From Bradyrhizobium erythrophlei (GTDB lineage: Bacteria > Pseudomonadota > Alphaproteobacteria > Rhizobiales > Xanthobacteraceae): 64,000 bases of DNA. The position numbers and the translations under genes are program-made. Of this stretch, positions 25,396-33,431 are shown in pieces; positions within the stretch are counted from its first letter, which is position 1; every line of letters begins with the position of its first letter. The stretch lies in NCBI RefSeq assembly GCF_900142985.1, contig NZ_LT670849.1, forward strand, positions 868,001-932,000. Direction: 5' to 3'. The notes under the pieces are model-generated. The model had not been told where the DNA came from. It was given only the letters and a program-made list of their open reading frames with translations, and ran no database searches.

Positions 25396-26592
25396 TCACG
25401 ACTGGATCAAGCCAAAGTCGTAGCGGAGGATGGCGGTCAGCGGCGCCCGGTCCGGCAATTCCTCCCGCCGCGCCCCCAGCACCCTCGCCCCGGTAGACAG
25501 CGCGCGCCGCGCAACTTCGTCGACAACACTGTAGGTCTCGGCATCGTCGGAAGCTGAATATATCACGCTGCCATCGACGTCGCTGACGAGACCGGGAACA
25601 ACCGCGTCGAGATCGACGAGAAGTTGCTCGACCGCGCCTGCGGTTGCGGCATGCGCGGCATAAGAGACATCCGTCGTCGCACGTCGCGGCTTCAACTGGT
25701 CGTAGAGCGCGATCGCCGCCTTTACCTCGCGCGAATAGAGACGGTCGAGAATCGGGATCGCGGCGTCTTCCAGCTCCGCATCCGTTTTCTGATCCGGATT
25801 TCCTTCGATCATCTCGTCGGCCAGCCCGGAATAGCTATTGAGCGAACGGTACGTCGAGGCGAGCGGCTCCTCCGCCGCGACAACCAGCGGGGTGTTCAGC
25901 CCGGCGAATACGCCGTGTATGGCCTGCTCGACCTTCCTCACATATTGATGCAGCAGCACCTTCTCGCCTTCCAGGTTTTGCAGCCGACCGCGCGGAGCCC
26001 GTACGTGGAAGGACGGACGCCGTGTCGCTTGCTCGGCGTTCTTAGGCAGGTCTGGAATCTGCAGCCGCACTGGCGGAAAGTTGACGAAGGCGTGGATCAG
26101 CCGGACGCTTTCTGCCGCCAATGCCAGCACGAAGATATCGTGCGGCGACGTCATGGCGCGTATCAGCGGCGTCAGATGCAGCCGGTCCGCTACCTCGGCC
26201 AACGGTTTTGGCGAGTTGGGGAGGCGAAACATTCGCATCACGCCGGGGGTTGAGAGCACCGCCAGCCCATGCGCCTGATAGTGCCAGAACGTATCGAACG
26301 AGTCCGGCTTGGCGCGCTGGAGCTTTCTGATTTTGTCTTCATCCTGAACGTCGCGCTCAAGGCCGGTAAGATGATCGAAGCGCTCCTCGAAATCGATGAT
26401 CTTGTGCTTGTCGACGCCAGTCTCCCTCAGCTGCGCCAGTGCGTCCCTGGCGAGATCTCTGAACGCGATGCGATTAGCCCGGATGTTCTGGACCAGGGGA
26501 GAGACGGGTAAGTACACCGAAATGCAGACTTCGCCCTTGATCTGTGCAAGCGCCTTAAACTCCTCCAGGGTCGGAATATCGATGTGAAGCAT
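25396..26592 (-). CDS. baeRF-type (eRF1-like) protein
   Basis: 398 residues starting MLHIDIPTLEEF. The N-terminus (GEVCISVYLPVSPLVQN), the middle beta region (SPHDIFVLALAAESVRLIHAF) and the C-terminal ending AILRYDFG are typical of the bacterial/archaeal eRF1 family (baeRF), predicted ribosome-associated proteins related to peptide-chain release factor domains 2-3. The function in bacteria is unproven; roles in ribosome rescue or stress have been proposed. The ATG at 26592 follows a GAGGGGCC tract, and a perfect FixK-type box lies about 87 bases upstream, in agreement with this start. No membrane segments. Confidence 0.72.
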   Translation of the reverse strand: MLHIDIPTLEEFKALAQIKGEVCISVYLPVSPLVQNIRANRIAFRDLARDALAQLRETGVDKHKIIDFEERFDHLTGLERDVQDEDKIRKLQRAKPDSFDTFWHYQAHGLAVLSTPGVMRMFRLPNSPKPLAEVADRLHLTPLIRAMTSPHDIFVLALAAESVRLIHAFVNFPPVRLQIPDLPKNAEQATRRPSFHVRAPRGRLQNLEGEKVLLHQYVRKVEQAIHGVFAGLNTPLVVAAEEPLASTYRSLNSYSGLADEMIEGNPDQKTDAELEDAAIPILDRLYSREVKAAIALYDQLKPRRATTDVSYAAHAATAGAVEQLLVDLDAVVPGLVSDVDGSVIYSASDDAETYSVVDEVARRALSTGARVLGARREELPDRAPLTAILRYDFGLIQS

Positions 26593-26672
26593 CGGCCCCT
26601 CACTCAATGCCGGCGCCGAGACTTTCGTTCGGCCTGATCGAGACATCTTGGCCGGAACACCACACGCCGGCA

Positions 26673-26686
26673 TTGATGGTCATCAA
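26673..26686 (-). promoter_or_regulatory. Perfect FixK/FNR-type box upstream of baeRF gene
   Basis: TTGATGGTCATCAA, full consensus match, directly after the stop codon of the upstream DUF1772 gene and about 87 bases before the baeRF start. Confidence 0.7.
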
Positions 26687-27124
26687 TCACACCGGCAGCT
26701 CCAGCGCCCAGGCGAAGGCGCAACAGGCAGCAAATCCGATCAAGGCGTGCCCCCATTCCAACAACCCCCAGTCCCGCATCAGTTCGCGCACCGGCGAGAC
26801 GGCTTTTGCCGGCGGAATGACGTAGAGCCAGACGTTCACCGGCATCATCACGAAGTAGGCGTATGGCCAACTCGCCAGGATCGTGGTGCCGCCAATCAGC
26901 CAGCGGACGTCGCCATTGGCCCTGAATTGAATGTAAGCCAGAATTGCCGAGACCACGGCAAAAACCGACAATGTCAGCGTGCCGCGCCGGTTGCTCAGTT
27001 TCCATTCCTGAATCATTGCAGGCCCGCTGAGCTTCAGCCGGGCCGGATGCTCGACGAACCCAATATAGATCGTTGCCCCGAGGAAGACGGCGGCGGCGGC
27101 AAATGCGTACAGACCGGGCCTCAT
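26687..27124 (-). CDS. DUF1772-like four-helix membrane protein
   Basis: 145 residues with four membrane helices: LYAFAAAAVFLGATIYIGF, a second around residues 50-66, ILASWPYAYFVMMPVNVWLY and ALIGFAACCAFAWALEL. The pattern of a short N-terminal helix followed by EHPARL and a later MPVNVWL resembles the DUF1772/anthrone-oxygenase-like membrane family, but no catalytic role can be claimed. Start ATG at 27124. It is 36 bases downstream of the universal stress protein gene on the same strand and is probably co-transcribed with it from the FixK-type box at 28060. Confidence 0.6.
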   Translation of the reverse strand: MRPGLYAFAAAAVFLGATIYIGFVEHPARLKLSGPAMIQEWKLSNRRGTLTLSVFAVVSAILAYIQFRANGDVRWLIGGTTILASWPYAYFVMMPVNVWLYVIPPAKAVSPVRELMRDWGLLEWGHALIGFAACCAFAWALELPV

Positions 27125-27160
27125 GGTGCTGACTCCTGACGCGAGACGATGACTGCCCGA

Positions 27161-27994
27161 TCAATGCGACATGAACACCGGAACTGTCATCGATTTCAGC
27201 ATATCGCGGGTCACGCCGCCCAGAACAACCTCACGCAGCTTGGCGTGGCCGTAGCCGCCCATCACGATCAGCGTTGCGGAATTGTCGGCGACATACGACA
27301 GGATGGCGTTGGTGACGTCGATGTCGGCTGCGGGGACCGTTTCGATCTGGACCTTGACGTCATGGCGCGCGAGATGTTTTGCCATTCCGGCGCCGCGAAT
27401 GACGTTGGTGTTGCTGTTGGTCTTTTCGTTCAGCACGATCAGCAAGTCGACCGCTGTCGCCTTGACCAGCAGCGGCAGCGCATCGTTGATGGCGCGCGCC
27501 GCGGCGCTGCTGCCGTCCCAGCAGCACACCAGGTGATCGAGCTTCAGCCCATCCTTCTGGATGTGGGGCACCACGATGAGTGGACGCCCGGACTGGAACA
27601 GCGAAGTTTCGATCATGTCATCGTTGTCCATGCCGTTCGGCTCGGATTGCATGAACACGCTGAGATCGAAGCGCCGAGCAAGCGTCGACAGGATCAGGGG
27701 TGCGGACGCCCCTATCGTCTTGAGCAGGCGATGCTCCGCGGAAGCCAGGCTGCGCCTGGCGGCGTCCTCGAAACGTTCGATCGCGGTCAAGGCGGCTTTC
27801 TCGCCCTCGGCAACGATCGCGGCAACAATATCGGGTGGAATTTCCAGCGTCACATAGCCCGGAAAGTCCGGCGCATAGGCGAAGGTCACTCCGACGACAT
27901 GAGCGTCAAAAGTCTCGGCAATGGTGATAGCAAAATCGCGGGCCGGATCGCGCCCGATCCGGTGCTCTAGATTGACGACAATATCCTTGATCAT
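27161..27994 (-). CDS. Tandem-domain universal stress protein (UspA family)
   Basis: 277 residues with two Usp domains, beginning MIKDIVVNLEHRIGRD. The second domain starts near LDHLVCCWDGSSAAARAI and has the nucleotide motif GGYGHAKLREVVLGGVT (G-2x-G-9x-G-G). Close in layout to the proteins at 5887 and 43109. The frame is open to 28060, but the FixK-type box at 28060-28073 and the conserved MIKD start argue for 27994. It likely responds to energy or oxygen limitation; mechanism unknown. Confidence 0.9.
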   Translation of the reverse strand: MIKDIVVNLEHRIGRDPARDFAITIAETFDAHVVGVTFAYAPDFPGYVTLEIPPDIVAAIVAEGEKAALTAIERFEDAARRSLASAEHRLLKTIGASAPLILSTLARRFDLSVFMQSEPNGMDNDDMIETSLFQSGRPLIVVPHIQKDGLKLDHLVCCWDGSSAAARAINDALPLLVKATAVDLLIVLNEKTNSNTNVIRGAGMAKHLARHDVKVQIETVPAADIDVTNAILSYVADNSATLIVMGGYGHAKLREVVLGGVTRDMLKSMTVPVFMSH

Positions 27995-28059
27995 CGAAAT
28001 ACTCCCGTGGCGACGTGAGGCCGAAGACAGTATTGTCGGGGTCGGTGCTCTCGTAGGCA

Positions 28060-28073
28060 TTGATGCTGGTCAA
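28060..28073 (-). promoter_or_regulatory. Perfect FixK/FNR-type box upstream of usp gene
   Basis: TTGATGCTGGTCAA, full consensus match, centred about 72 bases upstream of the universal stress protein start at 27994. Confidence 0.72.
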
Positions 28074-28308
28074 CCCAGCGACCACCGATTGGTCGATATG
28101 GCGGCGGCCGACTCTTCGCGCTGCACGTCCCGGGAACGAAATTGGGCCGCCGGGGTTTTATTACGGGGTTGCGCCCTTACCTGCTTTCCATCCCCTGCGC
28201 GGCTGCTGCCGGCAAAGCGTGGCATTTTGCCCACTCGGTTGCTGGCGTTATGTGCTGTGTACTTCCTCGTAACTCGTCGCCGGATATTCGATTCGATCTT
28301 GGGAGCCC

Positions 28309-28521
28309 ATGCCACGCTACTATTTTCATTACCGGGACGGATCATCGATATTCGAGGATGACGTCGGCGAGGTGTTTGCGGATGCCTCCTTGGCAATGCA
28401 GCATGCCACGAAGATCGCTCGCGAATTGGCGCGAGGCGGCGAACCGACCAATGCCGCGATCGTCGTCGTCGAAGGCGGCCAGCATCTTTTCGATGTTCCG
28501 CTAGGCGAACAAGGCGACTAG
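28309..28521 (+). CDS. DUF6894 small protein
   Basis: 70 residues beginning MPRYYFHYRDGSSIFEDDVG, the typical opening of DUF6894: a beta hairpin with RYYFH, an acidic GxxxxDxxG turn, a helix (ASLAMQHATKIARELARG) and a closing strand AAIVVVEGGQHLFDVPL. These small proteins are abundant in Bradyrhizobium and related genera; no function is known. The same domain is found as the C-terminal half of the interrupted gene at 31871-32600. No FixK-type box is visible upstream. The start codon follows GGGAGCCC. Confidence 0.75.
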   Translation: MPRYYFHYRDGSSIFEDDVGEVFADASLAMQHATKIARELARGGEPTNAAIVVVEGGQHLFDVPLGEQGD

Positions 28522-28596
28522 GACAGCCGTTTGATCCGCAGCCCCGGCCGTCGGACGTCCGCATTTCGTCGCCGGTGCGGCGACCGGACCCGCTAC

Positions 28597-28884
28597 TCAG
28601 TAACAATCCTCTACCCGGCGAACGTGCCAACGCCACCCGTCCCAGAAGCGTTCGCGTCGGATGTAACATCGCGGCCCGAAATAGATGGGTTCGTACGCGT
28701 AAGCCTCATAATAGGGCCTTGGGACAGCAAGCGTAGCGCCAAGGATGGCCCCTGCCGCCAGTCCGCCGACAATCGGCGCGACAGGAAAGCCATGACGCCA
28801 TCGAGCGTCCGCCGTCGTTGAGCTCGCAACCACGCCGATTGCGACCGTTGCGCCAAGTGCGAGTGTGACTAAAGCGCTTCTCAT
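28597..28884 (-). CDS. Exported glycine-rich hypothetical protein
   Basis: About 95 residues. N-terminal signal peptide (MRSALVTLALGATVAIGVVASSTTADA, given here as positions 1-27 from the second ATG), then a glycine-zipper-like helix (VGGLAAGAILGATLAV) and a tyrosine- and arginine-rich tail ending in WHVRRVEDCY. The tail carries two cysteines that could form a disulfide. Proteins of this form are common in Rhizobiales as small envelope proteins of unknown function. An extra Met one codon upstream makes the exact start ambiguous. Confidence 0.62.
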   Translation of the reverse strand: MRSALVTLALGATVAIGVVASSTTADARWRHGFPVAPIVGGLAAGAILGATLAVPRPYYEAYAYEPIYFGPRCYIRRERFWDGWRWHVRRVEDCY

Positions 28885-29152
28885 CACGCGACCTCCATTG
28901 CTTCACTTCGGCAAAATCGAACGTCCGACGTTTGACGAAATTCCGGACGCTCAGCCCGCAGCAGTCTTGAATGTAACGGCTGGCTACGCACCGGCATTGG
29001 CGTTCGTCAACGATTGGCTCGTCGCGATCGAATCCAGCAATCGACTGAAACGCCCCGGAAATTGAATCGCATCATGGCACTGGGCCTCTTGCTCTGTCTG
29101 TTTCGAGGCTGCCGCCCTCGGCAAACCTGACGACTTGAGTGGGAGAACATCC

Positions 29153-29623
29153 ATGGCTGTAACGCTTAGCCGACGAGCCTACGAGCATGCCAGAGAACTG
29201 ATCAACGATGGAAGATTTGTATTCGACGAGCGCGATGCATGGAGCGAGCACCGGCCATCCGCACAGCAGGAAAATGAATTCATTCGCCTTCACGGCTTTG
29301 TCGAATACGGCAGATGGTACTTGGGAATCAATGACGAAAAACCCGAGCAGACCAAGGGACACTACGAATTTCCCTATGGGGATTTCAGCAAGGTCCACCG
29401 CTGTGGCGTGGTCTCGGCAGAAAGCCGCGCCGGCCAATACCAGCACTACGACATCGAAAGCGCGGTCGCGCACCTGCATGGTATGCTGGACGCCCGGAAG
29501 GGCGCGCCGGCAGCGAAACACGCGCAGCCTCTCCCGGAAGAGCGGCGCGCGGGGCCCGACATTCGGCGCGGTGACACGATCGCCGTTTCAGCGGTTCACG
29601 GCCCAGAACACCAGGCTGAATAG
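29153..29623 (+). CDS. Conserved hypothetical soluble protein
   Basis: 156 residues starting MAVTLSRRAYEHARELI. No family that I can name. It is hydrophilic, with a compact middle (HGFVEYGRWYLGI, HYEFPYGDFSKVHRCGVVSA) that looks like a folded domain and an Ala/Pro/Arg-rich C-terminus. There is no signal peptide. The start follows GGGAGAACATCC. Its last 36 bases overlap the convergent DUF2905 gene. The middle reads like proteins annotated in Bradyrhizobium as hypothetical stress-island members. Regulation is not evident; no FixK-type box was found in the 150 bases upstream. Confidence 0.55.
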   Translation: MAVTLSRRAYEHARELINDGRFVFDERDAWSEHRPSAQQENEFIRLHGFVEYGRWYLGINDEKPEQTKGHYEFPYGDFSKVHRCGVVSAESRAGQYQHYDIESAVAHLHGMLDARKGAPAAKHAQPLPEERRAGPDIRRGDTIAVSAVHGPEHQAE

Positions 29624-29788
29624 CACGCTCAGCAGAAGACATGTCATCAGCGGAAAATAAAACGTTACATCTTCGCGCTGGATCACGATGTCGCCGGGCA
29701 GCCGGCCCAACCCGATCTGGCTCAGATAGGGCCAAAGCAGGCCGGCCATTAGAAGGACAAGGCCGAGCACGACCAGAAAGCGCGCCAT
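29588..29788 (-). CDS. DUF2905 small membrane protein
   Basis: 66 residues (MARFLVVLGLVLLMAGLLWP at the start; a Met three codons earlier is also possible). Two membrane helices separated by the hallmark G-R-L-P-G-D-I segment (GLGRLPGDIVIQREDVTFYFPL), which defines DUF2905. These proteins sit in the inner membrane; the function is unknown. It is 27 bases downstream of the Bax-inhibitor-1 homologue on the same strand, likely co-transcribed. Confidence 0.85.
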   Translation of the reverse strand: MARFLVVLGLVLLMAGLLWPYLSQIGLGRLPGDIVIQREDVTFYFPLMTCLLLSVLFSLVFWAVNR

Positions 29789-29815
29789 CGCGGTCACCCT
29801 CTCGGATTGCTTGCG

Positions 29816-30550
29816 TCAATTATCCCGCCGCTGGCCGAACAATTGCAGCAGCATCATGAATAGATTGATGAAGTCGAGATAAAGCGCCAGCGCACCTATC
29901 ACCGCCTTCTTGTCTGCGATTTCAGCGCTGTCCGACTCGAGATACATCTCCTTGATACGCTGGGTGTCGTAGGCGGTAAGGCCGACAAATACCAGGACGC
30001 CGATGACGGAGATTGCGAACTGAAGCGCGCTCGAGCCGACAAAGATGTTAACCAGAGACGCGATCACGATACCGATCAGTCCCATCATAAGGAACGAGCC
30101 AAAACCTGAAAGATCGGACTTCGTGGTGTATCCGTAGAGGCTCATCGCGCCGTAGGTCGCGGCGGTGATGAAGAACACGCGCGCGATCGACGTCCCGGTG
30201 TACACCAGAAAAATACCTCCCAGCGACAGCCCCATCACAGCGGCATAGATCCAGAACAGCATCATCGCCGTTCCGGCGCTCATTCGCTGGATACCGAAGC
30301 TTAAGGCCAGCACGAAGCCTAGCGGCATCAGCATGACGATCCAGATCAGCGGCGTGGCAGCGATGGCCTGGTAAAAGCCAGAGGCTGCGGCGGCGTAGGC
30401 CAAGATGCCGGTCACCGCAAGGCCGCCGGCCATGTAACTATAGACGCGCTGCATGTAGGCGCGCAGGCCGGTATCGATCTGGGCGCCGACCCACGGCGGC
30501 GTGGCCATCCCGTCGGGTGTTCGCCGGGGATTATAATCGTAATAGCTCAT
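29816..30550 (-). CDS. Bax inhibitor-1/YccA family membrane protein
   Basis: 244 residues, seven membrane helices. N-terminal cytoplasmic part with VGAQIDTGLRAYMQRVYSYMAGG, then the family pattern through AVMGLSLGGIFLVYTGTSIARVF and TAYDTQRIKEMYLE, and a C-terminal helix ALALYLDFINLFMMLLQLFG containing the conserved D near the end that forms the di-aspartyl pH sensor of BsYetJ. Members act as pH-dependent calcium leak channels; in bacteria some interact with FtsH. Starts at the ATG at 30550. No FixK-type box was seen upstream. Confidence 0.93.
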   Translation of the reverse strand: MSYYDYNPRRTPDGMATPPWVGAQIDTGLRAYMQRVYSYMAGGLAVTGILAYAAAASGFYQAIAATPLIWIVMLMPLGFVLALSFGIQRMSAGTAMMLFWIYAAVMGLSLGGIFLVYTGTSIARVFFITAATYGAMSLYGYTTKSDLSGFGSFLMMGLIGIVIASLVNIFVGSSALQFAISVIGVLVFVGLTAYDTQRIKEMYLESDSAEIADKKAVIGALALYLDFINLFMMLLQLFGQRRDN

Positions 30551-30656
30551 GGGCTGCTCCTGTGCGGTTGGTTGGGCTTTCCCAGCGCAGAATCATCAGT
30601 TGTATCGATCCCATCCCGAGGCGCGTGCAAACGACAAGTCGGCGGTCTCGCGTCTC

Positions 30657-30905
30657 TCAGGGAGCCCCGTGCCGGGTTTGTCTGTGGACAAGAAGCAAAC
30701 CGATCACCAGCACAAGAAGCAGTATCGCAAGCCCGTAAGCACCGGGAAACAGCATCCAGAAAATCAGAGCGCCAAGCACGGCCGCGGAAACAACGAACCA
30801 GAGCAGCATCGCTGCCCCGACGCCAGCCATGACCAACAGGAACGGCAGCAGCAGTAACGTTAAAGCCGCCACCATAATTCCCAACAATAACTTCTCGAGG
30901 ATCAC
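30657..30905 (-). CDS. Small two- or three-helix membrane protein
   Basis: 82 residues from a GTG start preceded by GGAGG at ideal distance. Mostly hydrophobic: LLLGIMVAALTLLLLPFLLV, MLLWFVVSAAVLGALIFWML and YGLAILLLVLVIGLLLVH, then a short basic tail. It is therefore an inner-membrane protein; I cannot name a family. A long frame continuing to 31808 in the same phase is spurious: it crosses the adjacent real gene. A perfect FixK-type box lies 64 bases upstream, so it is under the same control as its neighbours. Confidence 0.62.
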   Translation of the reverse strand: MILEKLLLGIMVAALTLLLLPFLLVMAGVGAAMLLWFVVSAAVLGALIFWMLFPGAYGLAILLLVLVIGLLLVHRQTRHGAP

Positions 30906-30962
30906 TGCAGCCTCCGGATCGCGACCATTGACTGAGAATGAGGCGACCGGCTGATGGCGGCC

Positions 30963-30976
30963 TTGACGGACATCAA
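30963..30976 (-). promoter_or_regulatory. Perfect FixK/FNR-type box upstream of small membrane protein
   Basis: TTGACGGACATCAA, full consensus match, in the 86-base gap between two minus-strand genes, centred about 64 bases before the GTG at 30905. Confidence 0.7.
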
Positions 30977-30991
30977 ATTCCGACCGATCGG

Positions 30992-31615
30992 TTAATGAGC
31001 ATGCAGCGCGCGTTCGCTGCGGACCTGGTCGGCGGTATAGGGCACGGCGTTCGGATCGAATGATTGCCAGCCCGATTTCCGATAGAGTTCGCTGCGTTCC
31101 TGCAGATCCACCGCCGACTGGTTCATGATCGGCACGATGCGCGGCAATTCGCTCTGCGGCACCCGAGCGGCGACCACGGTTCCACCGCGGCGCACGCCCT
31201 CTACAAGGACTTGCGCGTCTTCTTCGCTGATGCCGGCATTGGTCAGCGCCCCGAGCAGGCCGCCGGCGACGCCACCGATCGCCATGCTGCCCAACAGAGC
31301 CGCGAGCCATCCGGCGCCGACGACGGCGCCGACACCAGGAATTGCCAGCATGGTGACGAGGCTGGCCGCGGTCGCCGCGGTGGCGCCGATCGCAGCGCCG
31401 AGCGCCGCTCCCTCGACCTTGCCATCGGCTTTGCTGCTCGCGCCATGATTCCGCACAGGGACAACATTGGCGGTCTTGGTGGCACTGTACCAGGTGTCGG
31501 AATTGTTTGAAATCACGCTGGTCTCCGGCGGCGGCAGGCCGGCAGCTTCGAGCATGACCACGACCCGATTGGCTTCGGTGTATGAATCGTAAAGACGGCA
31601 GATGGTGATCAGCAT
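30992..31615 (-). CDS. General stress protein 17M-like with glycine-zipper helices
   Basis: 207 residues starting MLITICRLYDSYTEANRVV. The first 40 residues form the small alpha/beta fold typical of the stress protein 17M family. Two glycine-rich helices follow (ALGAAIGATAATAASLVTML and AGWLAALLGSMAIGGVAGG), then GISEEDAQVLVEGVRRGGTVVAARV and a charged C-terminus. It probably inserts in or crosses the inner membrane. Function unknown. The start at 31615 is preferred to an in-frame Met 14 codons upstream because of family-like sequence. A perfect FixK-type box is 114 bases upstream. Confidence 0.72.
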   Translation of the reverse strand: MLITICRLYDSYTEANRVVVMLEAAGLPPPETSVISNNSDTWYSATKTANVVPVRNHGASSKADGKVEGAALGAAIGATAATAASLVTMLAIPGVGAVVGAGWLAALLGSMAIGGVAGGLLGALTNAGISEEDAQVLVEGVRRGGTVVAARVPQSELPRIVPIMNQSAVDLQERSELYRKSGWQSFDPNAVPYTADQVRSERALHAH

Positions 31616-31722
31616 GACACGACCCCTTTGCGAGAAGGCCTCTGCAAGAAGCAGCAACCGCGGCCGGGCGACGGCTCCAACAGCGCTGGTGGTTTTTTCT
31701 CATCGCGGCCACTGACAGCGCC

Positions 31723-31736
31723 TTGACGAATATCAA
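31723..31736 (-). promoter_or_regulatory. Perfect FixK/FNR-type box upstream of 17M-like gene
   Basis: TTGACGAATATCAA, full consensus match, centred about 114 bases upstream of the start at 31615. Confidence 0.68.
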
Positions 31737-31788
31737 TGCAATGTCGCGGACTTCGCTCCGATGGGAACATTCAATTTCGGAGAAATCA

Positions 31789-31802
31789 CTGACCGGCGTC
31801 AA
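31789..31802 (+). promoter_or_regulatory. Weak FixK/FNR-like box upstream of LuxR-like fusion gene
   Basis: CTGACCGGCGTCAA, one mismatch at the first base, about 75 bases upstream of the ATG at 31871. Confidence 0.35.
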
Positions 31803-31870
31803 CTCCACGCTTCTTAAAGGGTCCTAAATTGGTTAAATTCGCCAACCGAGCTTTAGGGGCCCGATTTGTC

Positions 31871-32600
31871 ATGTCCTCTCTTGTTGCAAGGCTTCACGAT
31901 GCCGCGGTAACGCCCGAGGCGTGGCCCGACGCGCTAACAGCTTTGACGGACGCAGCCGGTATCGGGTGCAGCATTGATCATTTTCAACAAGAGCACAGGT
32001 AAGGTCGCTGAGGCCACTTTCTGCGGCCTCAGCGCTGCATTCAAGTCCGATTACGTCCGGCACTACGCTGCCCTGGACCCGTACTCGCCATTGCTCGATG
32101 GAAGCTGGAAAAAGCTCTCCGAGTGTCTTCCGGACCGGCTGTTACGAAGCAGCGTGTGGTACAACGATTTCATATTGACGTGCGGCGTTCGGGATATTCT
32201 GGGGGCACGGCTTGTCGATACGCCCGGTCATTGCGTTATCTTCGGTATTCACCAGCAGATCGGCCGCAGCTTCTCCGACAGCGTCGATTCGGTCGTAAAT
32301 CTCGCGGGCATCCCGTTGAAGCACGCCGCTTGGCGCCATACCGAGCGTCTCTCTTCGCCGAGATCCGCCCTATCTCAGACGGAGGTTTCGGCTGAAGGAA
32401 GCCGGTTTTATTTCCACGTTGACAACGGCAGCCGATATCCGGACGAAACCGGATCGGTTTTTTCGACGGCTGATGACGCCACGGCGCAGGCCATTGTTGT
32501 TGCCCAGGAACTCGCGCAAGACGGCAGCTGGCACGGATCTTCCATTCTCGTTACGGACGACCGGGGACACGAGATTGTCCGTGTGCGAATAGGCCGGTAG
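31871..32600 (+). pseudogene. LuxR-N-terminal-like/DUF6894 fusion, frameshifted
   Basis: From the ATG at 31871 the first frame reads VARLHDAAVTPEAWPDALTA and then TDAAGIG, an opening typical of LuxR-type regulators in Rhizobiales. It ends at a stop near 32000. The next frame, open from about 31974, continues smoothly with IIFNKSTGKVAEATF, LDPYSPLLDGSWKKL and LGARLVDTPGHCVIFGIHQQ. One extra base near 31965-31975 accounts for the break, unless a TTG at 31974 starts a separate protein. The C-terminal 65 residues are a DUF6894 domain (RFYFHVDNGSRYPDETGS) where a LuxR helix-turn-helix would normally be, so the intact protein would not bind DNA by the usual domain. Confidence 0.62.
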
Positions 32601-32636
32601 GATCGCTCGAGCATTCCTTCGCGACAAATAGATCGC

Positions 32637-33326
32637 CTATTCCGGCAACCCGCGCGAGGCGCCGGAACGCCGCTGGGGATCAGCGGCGTTGGCCTCAAGA
32701 TCGGCTGGCGACAACCTCGCCAGCACGGCCAGCCGGATCGCTTCGGCAAGAGAGTGGGTCCCGAGTCGCGCCAGCATACGGGCGCGGTGCACCTCGACCG
32801 TCCGTGCGCTGATGCCGAGATCGTAGGCCATCTGCTTGGTCGAGCGGCCGGCGACCAGTCCATCGAGCACCTGGCGTTCGCGCGGGCTTAACTTCGCCAC
32901 CAGCTTGGCGGCGACAACACTTTCCCGATCACGGGTCGGACCCCGGTCCAGCGCCAATGCGGCGTTGACGGCATCGAGAAGCGCTTCGTCGTTGAAAGGC
33001 TTCTCGATGAAATCGACCGCTCCGCTTTTGATCGCCTGCACCGCGGTCTCCACATCTCCCCATGCGGTCATCACGATCACCGGCATGTTGAACCCAAGGG
33101 AGTTGAGCCGCTCCTGCAGCTCCAGTCCGTCCATTTCCGGCATTATGATATCAAGGAGAAGGCATCCGTCGCTGAGGTCGGGCACCGCATCAAGAAATGC
33201 GAACGCAGTCTGATACGATACCGCCGTCAATCCCGCCGCGCGGAAAGTACGTTCGAGTGAGCCGAGCAATGCCGGATCGTCGTCCACAATGTAGACAATG
33301 CGAACCGGTGAACCCTTTGATTGCAT
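32637..33326 (-). CDS. FixJ-family response regulator
   Basis: 229 residues from the ATG at 33326 (MQSKGSPVRIVYIVDDD). Receiver domain with VDDDPAL, phosphorylated aspartate in LLLDIIMPEMDGLE, VMTAWGD and IEKPFND; then a linker and a LuxR-type helix-turn-helix (LSPRERQVLDGLVAG ... ISARTVEVHRARMLARLG). Close to the regulator at 15794 in both domains, with identical spacing of key residues. It lies downstream of a receiver-only protein and an ethylene-receptor-like kinase on the same strand, with a 105-base gap. It probably is the output of that kinase and could act on the same promoters as the first FixJ-like regulator. Confidence 0.9.
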   Translation of the reverse strand: MQSKGSPVRIVYIVDDDPALLGSLERTFRAAGLTAVSYQTAFAFLDAVPDLSDGCLLLDIIMPEMDGLELQERLNSLGFNMPVIVMTAWGDVETAVQAIKSGAVDFIEKPFNDEALLDAVNAALALDRGPTRDRESVVAAKLVAKLSPRERQVLDGLVAGRSTKQMAYDLGISARTVEVHRARMLARLGTHSLAEAIRLAVLARLSPADLEANAADPQRRSGASRGLPE

Positions 33327-33431
33327 CGTTCTCCCCTTTTTTGGCGACAGCGGCGCGTGCAAAGCGCCGGATTGCACCACCGGCGTGGACCGCGTTGCTC
33401 AACGCGCCTGAATACGTCAAACGAGCTGGAC

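Noticed and set aside
28865..29065. 66-codon plus-strand frame
   Set aside because: No domain or ribosome site, and its start lies within the exported protein gene on the other strand.
30657..31808. Long 383-codon minus-strand reading of the small membrane protein
   Set aside because: Only the last 82 codons are protein-like; the rest is out of frame with the 17M-like gene and is arginine-rich. The GTG at 30905 with GGAGG is a good start.
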